Shown: piece after piece, positions 46,186 to 55,840 of the stretch | How positions within the stretch are numbered: the first letter of the stretch is position 1 | Layout of the letters: each line of letters starts with the position of its first letter | From: Gremmenia infestans | Lineage: Eukaryota > Ascomycota > Leotiomycetes > Helotiales > Hamatocanthoscyphaceae | Length of the DNA stretch: 64,000 bases | Direction: 5' to 3' | Assembly (NCBI GenBank): GCA_032629725.1 | Contig: JAFEVB010000005.1 | Location: forward strand, 434,001 to 498,000 | Notes under the pieces: model-generated | Database searches by the model: none | Told to the model about the DNA's origin: nothing | The model's input: the letters and a program-made list of their open reading frames with translations, nothing else | Translations under genes and position numbers: made by a program

Positions 46186-47093
46186 GGCTACGAGCTGGCC
46201 TGTCTATACATGCAAATGGGAGGATGTTGACGTGAAGACTTGGCAAGTAAATTCATATGGGTAACGACGGAATGTACTCGTAAAGAAAGGTAAAGAAGTA
46301 CACGAGGACGAGGCTACCTTACCTATTCAATCAAGAGAAGACCTTACTCCCTTCAGAGTTTTCATCAGCTCAGCCAGGGGAATGATTATCGATGGACTGA
46401 CTGATAGATAGACTTGGCTTGGCACGGGCCTGGTGGGCTAGACCACACCACCTCTCCAGGATTTTCTTTTCCTTATCTCCTATCTGGCTGCTGTCATTGG
46501 CCAATCAAATATTACGCCACAAATCCGAAGATTGGTCGCGGGTACAGTACAGTTACTACAGTACAATGACAAACTGTGAAAAATCATGTAGAAATGGACA
46601 AGTAATTGTACTGTACGGAGTATTTGGAGGAGGCTTGTTACATGAATGAAATGTATTAGGAAGGTCTGTTACATGCATGGGATGTATCAGAGTAGGTAAT
46701 TTGTTACTCTGAGAAACTACTTGTACGACAACCCCCCCGTCTTGATCCAGAATCTCAAGCTGCGTGGTGGGGCATCCGCTGCAAAAAAAACCGAGACAGC
46801 GAAAATCCAAATTTTTATATCAACTGATCCATCTGTCTCATGCAGATGAGCAAAATTGGGCATACAGCTGATCACTCACATTGCAACCTCAAGACTTGAA
46901 TACATCTCCTTCCTGCATTCAATCACAGAACATTGTCCTGCGAAAATTAAAACCCTTCGTTGCCTCCCCTCTATGCATTCCTTCTAAAGTACCCTCTCAG
47001 CACTTGATCAGGCCATATGCAAACCACCCCTTCCAAAAGCACCCACGACAATATACTCGTGGCTTCCATATGCGGTGAAATCACCTTGCAAAG
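46186..47093. other. Intergenic between AVT1-type gene and BMT2
   Basis: No gene seen. A 24-bp imperfect direct repeat (46636-46659 and 46667-46690, 20 of 24 matching) and a TACGGAGTA nonamer at 46614 are present, with GTACAGTAC/GTACTGTAC inverted copies at about 46540-46617. Confidence 0.5.
46636..46690. repeat. Imperfect direct repeat, 24 bp x2
   Basis: The unit TGTTACATG.ATG..ATGTAT.AG occurs twice, 31 bp apart, with 20 of 24 positions equal. Confidence 0.75.
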
Positions 47094-47963
47094 TCACCTG
47101 AGGACGATAGCGAAATTGTTTCTCGTCTTCCCCGACCTCAACTCCTCTTTCTTGAACCCAAGACTTCGTTTGGTCGTCGGTGCCTGTAGCCTCCAAAGGT
47201 AATACACCAACTTATTCGAGATTTTCTTCTTGACCAAAAAGAATCCTAAAGCCTCCATAATTGCCTCCATTTTCTTCTCGTCCATGTACCTCGAGTTGGT
47301 AACGCAAGGAGCTGGCAGAACCAGGAAAACACTCGGAAAGTACTCTTCGAGACCTTCAGGATACTTCTTGGGCTTCAGAAACTTGAGAATCCGTAGTAAC
47401 ATTTCTCCCTTCCCCACGGGATCTGGGACATAGTTGAGAACCAGCGAGAGACTAATGATATCAAACTGTTCCTTCTCATCAAGCGGAAGAGGGCGTTCCA
47501 TAAAATCCTGCTCCGTGATCCCTTCTGCTTGGCTGTTTAAATCGATTCTCTCAATTTCAAACAAATGGCTTTTAGAGCAAGCATTCGTGACACTCAAAGC
47601 TCCAACTTCCAGCATCCGAGTAGGTTGACCATTGGTAACTTGCTCCTTCAACATCGGAAGCAATGGAGCTAGCCAGTCCATGAGAATCCTAGAACTGTCT
47701 CCTCCCCGGTCGTTGCTCTGACCAATGAGACTGGCTCGTTGATAGTTCTCCAGACCTCCCTGTGCTTCAATTCTCTTCTTGAGAACTTCAGCTGTGGCAT
47801 TATCGCCATCCGCAAGAGCTTTCGTTCTCTGCTTCTCAAGGGTATGATGCGTTCGAATGAGAGTTCTGGTTGCTTTACTGGAGATCGAACGTTTTGTCTT
47901 GACCGTGGGAGGGCGACCAGCAGAAAGGGATTTCAGTTTGGTCTTCTTATTTTTAGTTGCCAT
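47094..47963 (-). CDS. BMT2: 25S rRNA adenine-N1 methyltransferase BMT2
   Basis: This is a nucleolar SAM-dependent enzyme that, in yeast, makes m1A2142 in 25S rRNA. It is a single exon of 289 residues. The basic N-terminus (MATKNKKTKLKSL...TVKTKRSIS) suits a nucleolar protein. Family stretches are RTHHTLEKQRTKAL, GGLENYQRASLIGQS, and TRMLEVGALSVTNACSK, the SAM-binding motif I region. Next comes IERIDLNSQ with the acidic residue after strand 2, DIISLSLVLNYVPDP and GEMLLRILKFLKP, then FLVLPAPCVTNSRYM. All match fungal Bmt2. It shares a 207-bp divergent upstream region with RPL25, which suggests joint control of ribosome production. Confidence 0.93.
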   Translation of the reverse strand: MATKNKKTKLKSLSAGRPPTVKTKRSISSKATRTLIRTHHTLEKQRTKALADGDNATAEVLKKRIEAQGGLENYQRASLIGQSNDRGGDSSRILMDWLAPLLPMLKEQVTNGQPTRMLEVGALSVTNACSKSHLFEIERIDLNSQAEGITEQDFMERPLPLDEKEQFDIISLSLVLNYVPDPVGKGEMLLRILKFLKPKKYPEGLEEYFPSVFLVLPAPCVTNSRYMDEKKMEAIMEALGFFLVKKKISNKLVYYLWRLQAPTTKRSLGFKKEELRSGKTRNNFAIVLR

Positions 47964-48047
47964 ATCCGTTTAGGAAAATACATGTTGCAGTGGTATCGTT
48001 GTAAGTTGAAACAACTCGGCTAGCAGAAAAAGGGAAAGGAGAGCTCT

Positions 48048-48055
48048 CACGTGAC
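48048..48055. promoter_or_regulatory. CACGTGAC E-box in the BMT2/RPL25 divergent promoter
   Basis: CACGTGAC sits 85 bp from the BMT2 start and 116 bp from the RPL25 start. CACGTGAC-type sites are known in promoters of ribosomal protein genes of filamentous ascomycetes. The role is inferred from position and motif. Confidence 0.5.
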
Positions 48056-48170
48056 CATAGCTTAGCTATCGCGCTAGATTTTCCGCACTTTGAAAAGTTT
48101 TGAAATATTCGACCAAGACAAATCCACGGCATCATCACCTTCACGACAACCCACGACAAAACCAATCGAC

Positions 48171-48945
48171 ATGCCTCCAAAGGATCAAAAGAAAGGTACA
48201 ATACCCTTTCTAACCAATATGCTCTGCTGCGATTGAAGCGCCATGGTTTCGAAGGATCTGATCAAGTTTGAATTTTTGCGAAAATGAAATCTTTTTGAAC
48301 CCTCGACCAGATGGGGTCAATTTTTGCGCACCAGCAGCAGCAGATATTGCGAGTTCATCAAGAGCGATTGCTGATGCGTAAGTGTTAATAGGTGCCGCCA
48401 CCAAGGGCAAGGCCGGCAAGCAAGCCAGCGCTGCTGCGAAGTCTGCGTTGAAGGGCGTAAGTTTTCAATCCTCTCACTCCCCTACAATCCACATAGCTAA
48501 CATCTTTCCCAGTCGCACTCCCAGAAGGTCCGCAAGGTCCGCACCTCGACGACCTTCCACCAACCTAAGACCCTCCAACTCTCCCGCAACCCCAAGTACC
48601 TCCGCAAGTCCGTCCCCGCGCAACCTCGCCTCGATGAGCACAAGGTCATCATCCACCCTCTCAACACCGAGAGCGCGATGAAGAAGATTGAGGAGAACAA
48701 CACCTTGGTCTTCATTGTTGACATCAAGGCCAACAAGAGACAAATTAAGGAGGCGTTGAAGAAGCTCTATGATATTGACACCGTCAAGATCAACACCCTC
48801 ATCCGGTACGCTTTACAAGGACTATGCTACAAGGGCACAAGTGCTAATAAAATACAGACCTGATGGATCCAAGAAGGCCTTTGCCCGCCTGACCCCAGAC
48901 GTTGACGCTCTCGATATCGCTGCCACCAAGCTCGCCATCGTCTAA
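48171..48945 (+). CDS. RPL25: 60S ribosomal protein L25 (uL23; L23a)
   Basis: This large-subunit protein lies at the polypeptide exit tunnel, where signal recognition particle docks. It has four exons, 48171-48195, 48392-48456, 48513-48805 and 48858-48945, encoding 156 residues. Exon 1 gives MPPKDQKK, exon 2 the Ala/Lys-rich extension, exon 3 SHSQKVRKVRTSTTFHQPKTL then NPKYLRKS, HKVIIHPLNTESAMKKIEENNTLVFI and KRQIKEALKKLYDIDTVKINTLIR, and exon 4 PDGSKKAFARLTPDVDALDIA ending KLAIV. These match uL23 throughout. Intron 1 (196 bp) has short internal direct repeats (AATTTTTGCG twice) and CAG-rich inverted segments but no convincing snoRNA boxes. Confidence 0.96.
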
Positions 48946-49312
48946 GTGTTTGGTTTAGGACAAGATTATGATGGGATGTACGGGGGATTATGATCTGGTT
49001 ATGGATTTTGCCAGCGGGATTCGTGGCTCACTTGCATTCAAGGCGTAAATGAGATATACCAATCAAAAATGCACAAAAAGTGCTTTCCCATCCCGATTTT
49101 CTACCTGATCTAGTCATCTCTTGATTGTGATTCACTCCTTTATCAAAAATAAATAAGCTAGCCGTACAGACCGTAGAGTAGAATACCCTCCATCATCCAA
49201 AATGCATTCATATTAATACACCTCCCTCTCATCAGACATAGCATAGTATACACCTCCTTCCCTCCACCTCACCCCAACCCCCTCTCATTACATCCATCCC
49301 CTCCCTACAGTA
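48946..49312. other. Convergent spacer RPL25/TIM8
   Basis: 3' flanks of two convergent genes. No gene seen. A pyrimidine-rich stretch lies at 49245-49330. Confidence 0.5.
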
Positions 49313-49759
49313 TCACCAACCTAGACACCCCCCCCTCATCTGCTCCAAATGCCTGATAACCGTAAAATTCGCATCCAAAAACCGATCCACGCAATTCTGC
49401 GTACAGCTTTCCTCGCCCTTGTCCAGCTTCCCACTGCGAATAGCACCCGTAACACATTTCTTAAAACACGTCTCTGTTAAACTATGCACAGCTACAATCA
49501 TCCGTCAGCATTTGCCTTCTCTACTCTAAGAAGAAACCCTCGAACCATTGCTTCTGGAAATAAGAAGGATTGGGGTGGAGTCGGGATGGGATGGGGCAGA
49601 GGTCAAGGGAAGAAGAAGGGAGAGGAGAGGAGACTCACTTTGCTGGATCCGAGCTTTTTGCGATTCGTTGACGACGAATTGCTGGAGTTCTTGCTTGTCT
49701 TTGTCGCTGAGCTTGGATAGGTCGACATTTTGCTCTAGAGATGAGGTAGGGGAGTCCAT
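49313..49759 (-). CDS. TIM8: Mitochondrial intermembrane-space chaperone Tim8
   Basis: This small Tim protein works with Tim13 to guide hydrophobic precursors across the intermembrane space. It has two exons, 49759-49639 and 49491-49313, encoding 99 residues. The join gives IQQTVHSLTETCFKKC. The twin CX3C motifs are CFKKC and CTQNC, separated by 15 residues, and each pair should form disulfides under Mia40 control. The end RFLDANFTVIRHLEQMRGG is typical. There is no presequence, as expected. The other splice choice at the donor would hit a stop, so this join is well determined. The last five residues (GCLGW) extend past the usual family end. Confidence 0.93.
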
Positions 49760-50310
49760 GTTTGTTTTGTAATGGGCGTATCTGAAGGTATTTGGGGAAG
49801 GACGGCGTTGGGAGTCGTGAGTTGTGCTTGTAGTTTTGGTTGTGCTTGTGCTTAGGGGAGCTTGGTTTGGTGAGCTCGAGAAATTTCATGCATGATGCCG
49901 GTACTGTGACACGTGATGATTGTTGGTAGCAATACCTGCCTGATTTCACTTTATGTTCATGCATTTTGTTTTCTTCTCAATTGTTTTAATTATCACTACT
50001 GGAGTCTGGAGCTGTGGGTTATTAATGTGAGTCACTATGAAGTGAAGCAAATATGGAGATTGGTATCCTTGGATTCACTACGGACTTTCTATGTCTAAAA
50101 TCTATGGTTTTAATGAGACAGCAAAAAATCCAAATCAAGACGTTCCTATCATAGGCCCGCAAATGCTCTAGACATCCACGAAGATCACCAGCAAGTTTCT
50201 CTAAACGCCAAGCTGCAGTGCAATGCAAGACCCAAAATGTAAATTAGACTTTCAACATATAATTTCCAGATTCTAACATCTCTCAATATAGTCATACGAA
50301 ATCTTTCCAT
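49760..50310. other. Intergenic, no gene seen
   Basis: TIM8 upstream region and 3' flank of the CorA gene, both on the - strand. An ACACGTGA site lies near 49911, about 150 bp before TIM8. Confidence 0.45.
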
Positions 50311-52288
50311 CTAGATATATCTCATACGTCTGGCAAGAAGCAAAGAGACAGCCGAGAAAAGAGCCAAGAAGCCGAGGATTCCGAAGAACGGGCCAAGACT
50401 GTCGGAGTTCTTCCATGGAACAGCAACGTTCATGCCGAACAAACCGCAGACCAGGTTGAGAGGAACAAGAACAGATGCGATCAGAGTGATCTGACTGAGA
50501 ACTTTATTGGCTCTGTTTCCTTGGGTGAGATTGTCGATTGAAAGCTGGGCGAGGTAATTGCTATGGGATCGAGAAAGCATCTTTTCAAAGTGTCCCAAAC
50601 TCGTCATCATTGTAACGACGTGATCCTGGATATCGCCTAGATAAAGTCCAATGTCCATGCGAGGAGTCACCTTGTAGTTCGCATTGCAGCGCTTAGTGAA
50701 GCCCCTGAGGACATCTGCTTTGCCACCGAGAAGCTTCATAAGACCCATGACGTTCTTGCGAACCATTCCAATCTTTCGTAGGAATGTATACATATCGTTG
50801 TCTCGGGAGACGAATACTGCATCTTCAATTGAGTCTGTCTCGTGATCAAGCATGTGAATAATGGGCGCGAAAGAGTCAACAATATCATCACTAACTAGTT
50901 ATTAGTATTCGGAAAACTGTTCGTGGGGAAATAACTTACATCAACGCATAGCAAATCCAGTCGCTGCTCAGAGCAACATAATCCTTCAATGCCGTGATCC
51001 TCTTCCGAACACGAGCAGCATGAGTGTTTTGAGAGAAGCTGAAGCTCAATGTACCCTCACGAAAAACAATCACGTAGATGTTGTGAGGCTCATATTCTTG
51101 TCCATCGTCGACTTCTACCACATTGAACGATCGGAAACACGCAAAGTAATAGGAGGAGAAAAGCTCAATCTTCTCACGGGCCTCCTGGGTGCCAATATCC
51201 TCAATAGTAAGCGGGTGGACACCGAATGCCTTGCAAATCGCTCGGATTTCTTCTTCTGTAGGGTTGTTCATGTTCAACCACCAGACACCCTCGCCTTCCT
51301 CTCCTCTTTCTCCCTGAGGGAGCGAGAACAGAGTGCGGAGATCTTCCCCTGGTAGAATAAGATCGCCGAATTCGGCTGCATGAATGGTGGACTCTTGCTG
51401 GGAAGAGAAGAACTCAAAGCGATTGACATCGAGAGCATGTTGTTGCTTAACTGACTCCTCAAGGCTTGAGTTTTCGGCTTGTTTCTCATCCATGGACGGA
51501 GTCTCCAGTGAGGGGACCTCAACCACATCGCCATTGGCCATGATTATAGTTTGATGATCACCAACTTTTGAGGAAGCTCGAAGATCATGGAAAATACGGG
51601 CTTGAGGCTGACCTTTGGGTGGCGTTCTTTCACGGTTCTCTTCCTCGGCAATGAACTCCTCCAGTTCCTCGAAATCAATCTGGAGACTATCCTTATTCCC
51701 AGTTGTATGCAGAGGAAAACAGACATCTTCTTCGGCTTCAGACTTGACGGACTCTGCGAAACTTTGAGCGTCATTGTCATTTGTATAGCGTCTGCTTCGA
51801 TGGCTCCGATGGCTCCGCATGCTACCGCCAGAAGCAGAATGAGTTCGATGAAGCACATGCTCTGCACTAACAAGAGTTTCTGCGCGAGGTCTTGGCGCAT
51901 GGGATTCACATGTTGAAGGCTCACGCTCGCGGCGCCGGGCATCAGCAAAGGCTTTGACCGAGTTCGGTGGCGACTCTGATCTAGGATCAATAGTGGTTAC
52001 GGTTCCTCGGCGGCTCCTGTCATGAGCACCTGCTCGGCCGTGGAGAGGAGAAACACCTCCAGCTTCCTCGTCAATGAGAGCCTCTTCGAAGTCTCGAGCC
52101 GTGACCTGAAGGAGGCTATGATTGACCATGGACAAGTCAGGGCTCTGGGGATTGATGCTATGCATGGTCTCAGCAGTACCACGTCGAGATCTCGGCTTCT
52201 GTTTAGAGTGAGACTGGTGTCGGTGATCGTCGAGTTCTGGAACAGGCGTACTGTAGCCAGTGTTGAAGGTATCTTCGTGGTCGGACAT
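50311..52288 (-). CDS. CorA-family magnesium transporter (ALR1/MNR2-like)
   Basis: This is a divalent cation channel, most likely for Mg2+. It has two exons, 52288-50940 and 50890-50311, encoding 642 residues. The first 300 residues are a hydrophilic Arg/Ser/Glu-rich region (SHRSHRSRRY). The CorA cytoplasmic domain follows: VWWLNMNNPTEEEIRAICKAF, HPLTIEDIGTQEAREKIELF and YYFACFRSF. Two membrane segments end the protein: ITLIASVLVPLNLVCGLFGMNV, with the invariant GMN pore signature, then FFGILGFLALFSAVSLLLA. The C-terminus RRMRYI is short and basic. The long N-terminal extension fits fungal Alr1/Mnr2 rather than the mitochondrial Mrs2 branch. Plasma membrane versus vacuole cannot be decided from sequence. 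Confidence 0.92.
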
Positions 52289-53829
52289 TGTGCTAGTTAA
52301 ATCTGCAAAGTTTTTTTGTTGCCTACAACTATTAGACTTGGAAAATACGAAAGGTAACACAGCGAATAGCTAACCAAGTATTAACGTGTAAATCAAAGCG
52401 CCTTCAAGTTTCGAAAGTGGGTCGCACCGAGCGCCCACTGCGTGTCGGCGTCAATTTGATAGAAGGTTTTGCACAGGTTGTCCCTGTACAGCTCTTCTGA
52501 GGATAGCTGATCCGCCCAGCTCCCACCCCAAGGGTTGTATTGTTGTATTTATATTTGAGTTTTTGTTCAGCTTGCCAAGGCCAATTATGGAGGTTTCTTG
52601 TCACCTCCGCAGTAGGCCCAGCTCCGTGGGCCGAGAAGCGGACGGATAAGAGAGAACTGGTGAAATACGAGTCCCGCCAATTTGGAGGTTGTTATGTTAG
52701 GGCCGCCGAGGCGATGATGTCGAGGAATCGGTCGTCTGGGCGTTTTTCGTAGGAAAAGGGTTTTCGTGTTGGCAGTCTATCGAAAAGTCTCTATCGTGAG
52801 AGGTGGGTGGTGTTTGTTTTGTGGAATGCGAGGTTTGTAAAGGTGGAAAGCGACGACAAGTTTGCGCAGAGTTTTCTTTCCCTTTGGAGATGGGGTGTGA
52901 GGTGGGTTATGGATGACGTTAGTCGACGAGATCAGAGTCTGGTCCCTAAACACGCAAACGCGGTGAACGGGCAATGACTGTGTTTTCTCGAGAGCGATCA
53001 AGCTTGCTTTGAGTCTGGTGGGGGAATGAATTTGTGTTGTTGAGAATTGGGATTGAGGTTGAAACCGTAGCGGTTGGTTAGGAAGAAGGAAGAGAGGGGA
53101 GAGAAAGGCGAGAAATTTCTAGCCCAGTGCCCAGGTGCCCAGCCAGCCCCAGCATATGAAAATGGTTCTACAGTAAGCTAAGGTAGCCGGGCCGGCCAAG
53201 CTTTTGCGAGCCGTGCCCAGGCAGGTAAGTGGTGGTGGTGGATGGGCCACTCACAAACAAGTATTTGAAAACATGCCAGGGGTGTGATAGACAGCGACAG
53301 CGACAGCCTTGTTCCCTTTCTTTATGTACTGTACCGTACCCAAGTACAATCTCCTGATTCTGATGCCCAACAAGAGGAATACGAGCTTCTTTTCCCAGTC
53401 CGAGGACATGCTTTCTCCGTAGAATTGCTCAAGGTGGCGATAACACTTTTTAGCTGTCTGATATCTTGAAGCATAAGGTAAAGAGAACCCCTACCTTGAT
53501 ATCAGTCCACCAATAGAGGGGGGGCAGTACGGAGGTACAATGGCGTATTAAGCCGAGCCACAACAGCGTTAAGTATATCATGCGGCATATATTGTTCACG
53601 ATTCATACCGAATTAGATAGAATGTGCATTAGATAAGAATAATGTGGTTGGGAAACGATGTACAGTATCACCGACTGTTCATTTTTTGAAGCTTTGGAGC
53701 CTTATAATTTGTCCGCAAATGGCAATCATAGCCTCATCACGTGTAGGAACGAAAGGCCACCTCGCGACGACGAAGTGAGTTTCTCTAAGACCGTCCACAT
53801 CCACATCTTTCCAACACCGCATTCGAATC
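52289..53829. other. 1.5-kb divergent intergenic region
   Basis: No gene supported. It probably carries a long leader of the CorA gene on the - strand, with small frames, and the SPC1 promoter. AGTACGGAGGTAC at about 53527 is a near-palindrome related to the TACGGAGTA motif. Confidence 0.45.
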
Positions 53830-54241
53830 ATGGCAGACCAATTGTTGGACCAAGTACGAGAGGCTGCAGAGGGTCAAATTGTTAGTTGCAAACTTTGTGC
53901 CTGTTCAACTAAAAGGCTAATTTTAGGAAGGACTTCAAGGGACAGGAGTTGGCGGAACTATTGGCCACAATTCTGCTTGCAGCAGTAGGAGTACGACCGC
54001 ACATCATCCATATTGAACCCAGAGACTGACAACTATATAGGTCATCTCTTTCGTTGTCGGATTCATTAATCAGGACATCAAACTCGCGCTCTACATTGGC
54101 TTGGGTGGAACTGCTCTCACGCTGGCCCTTATTGTACCACCATGGCCGTTCTTTAACAGACACCCTGTTAGGTGGTTACCAGTTGGAGGGGTTGAGAAAA
54201 AGTCGCAAGGAATCATGATGGATGGCCAGGTGATAGCATGA
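53830..54241 (+). CDS. SPC1: Signal peptidase complex subunit 1 (12 kDa)
   Basis: This is a non-catalytic ER membrane subunit of the signal peptidase complex. It has three exons, 53830-53880, 53931-53990 and 54041-54241, encoding 103 residues. The protein begins MADQLLDQVREAAEGQI, joins to DFKGQELAELLATILLAAVG, then VISFVVGFINQDIKLALYIG, and has a second hydrophobic segment ALTLALIVPPWPFFNRHPVRWLP. The DF-GQ-LAE motif and two membrane spans with the PPWP/WLP ending match the family. At intron 1 the acceptor must be the second AG of TAGGAAG (53929-53930) to keep frame; the upstream AG would shift it. It converges on RBX1. Confidence 0.92.
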
Positions 54242-54530
54242 TGGTCAAGACTGCAGCATAATTACAGGCGTTACGGACTTGCATGGAGAAGAGTTACAGA
54301 GAGAAAATGTATCTTTCATTCAGAGAACGCGTCGGAAAGGGCTTTGCCTTCAAAGTCTATGTCCAGGTGAACGCCGTCACGTAGGAGTACCTTCCATGCG
54401 CCCTGTGTTCCAGCTAACGACTAAACGCACTTATGGGATTTAATGTCGTTGCTCAAGGACCACCTCCATTTCTCAGGTCATATTCATGCTCATATCTCAT
54501 CAATGCCGTATAATCCTTGTTTGTAGGGGT

Positions 54531-55070
54531 TTAACGACCATATTTCTGGAACTCCCAGTCTCTGTTGTCGAGAGGGCAGACTTGACGCGTCTTTAACCAA
54601 CGTGAGATGCAGTGAAAATGGAAGGCGTGCTATACAAAAGTCAGCTTGAGCTGAAGCCAATACAGAGGAGTTCTCCAAATACTTACGTTGCAAATACCCC
54701 ATGCGACAGTACACTCCTCACTAGTTGCAGAAGCTTGGTTGGCTTGACATTCGATGCCTAAATGATGTTAGTGAACCTACTACCGTGGAGTCGCCCGTTG
54801 TACATACAAAGATCCATGATGTGGTTTCGGCAGATAGCACAGTTATCGACGACAATATCCCAGGCCCATAGAGCAACTGCATTCCACTAAAAAAGTCAAT
54901 AAATTCGTACGCAGCAAAGCTCCTAGTTACATGTCGCATACCTTCTTCACCTCAAAGCGCTTCTTGCCATCAACGCCGCCCTCGGCTGCGCCAGCTTTGG
55001 ATTTTCCAACCGTTTTCCTTACTGGTGCAGACGATCCAGAAGGAGCATCTGTCATGTCCACGTCCGCCAT
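54531..55070 (-). CDS. RBX1: RING-box protein RBX1/HRT1 (SCF and other cullin ligases)
   Basis: This RING subunit brings the E2 enzyme to cullin-RING ubiquitin ligases and promotes cullin neddylation. It has four exons, 55070-54942, 54886-54808, 54757-54687 and 54629-54531, encoding 125 residues. The N-terminus is Ala/Gly/Lys-rich, followed by [29 protein letters not shown] (split by intron 1). The zinc ligands then run CAIC, CIEC, EECTVAWGICNHAFHFHC, and CPLDNREWEF near the end, in the RING-H2 order of Rbx1. The final WEFQKYGR is the family terminus. APC11 is excluded by the N-terminal [11 protein letters not shown] strand and by this terminus. Confidence 0.96.
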
Positions 55071-55840
55071 GGTAATATGTTGTTGGGGGAGTAGAGAGAA
55101 GGTGGGTGGAGGCGTAGATGGAGGGGTAGCTCCAGGCACCAAAAGAGATCTCTGTTGGATGGTTTCCTGTTCTTGTGAAGGAACTTCAAGGTGGCTGGTT
55201 CTGGGTGGTAGAAGAAGACGAGAGTCAAGGCTGCGTTGGTTGTTTGGAAAGAAGGCTTAAGACTTGAAGTCCTCGCTCTACAAAACAATAATGAATTGTA
55301 TGTTGCCTTTAAGCTGGCACCTAAGATGTGATTGTACGGTGGGCAATACAGTTCCTTATTGCAGAGCCCCAGCGGACCGGTCACCGTATTCACCGCCGCT
55401 GAGCCCCATTAAAATGATGCTTAGCCTTTTGTTGTTTGGACTGAACTACTAAGTTCAGCCCTCTTCTTTATACCCCATCCGTCCCATTCATCTTCATCGC
55501 CATCTCCATCTCCACCATTTTCATCTCTGTTGTATTCCAATCAACACCCAAACCCCTCCTTCTTCCACCCGACACAGAACAATGAACAGAACACTCTCAT
55601 CTATCGATCTCGTATACACCAACAATAGAAAGAACTGCTTTTGCGACGCGCCTCGCCTCGCCTCGAGTGACACACCTCCGCCTTGCCACTAGATTTCACC
55701 GTTCCACCACCATCCTCTACCCCACTTCGACCGTACATACCTACCTACCTTATCTTGTTGCTTGAGCGCTATTCACCTTTGCTTATTTGTTGTTATCTTG
55801 TGCTCCTACCACGGCTGCTTATTTATAAGCCAAGGACGCT
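55071..55840. other. Divergent promoter/leader of RBX1 and the EDC1-type gene
   Basis: No gene seen. Pyrimidine-rich sequence from about 55480 to 55840 suits a long 5' leader of the downstream gene, with small upstream frames. It includes (GCCTC)x3 at about 55650. Confidence 0.5.

Noticed and set aside
48196..48391. Possible snoRNA in RPL25 intron 1
   Set aside because: CTGA and TGATG-like words exist but not in C-then-D order, and no rRNA complementarity was recognised.
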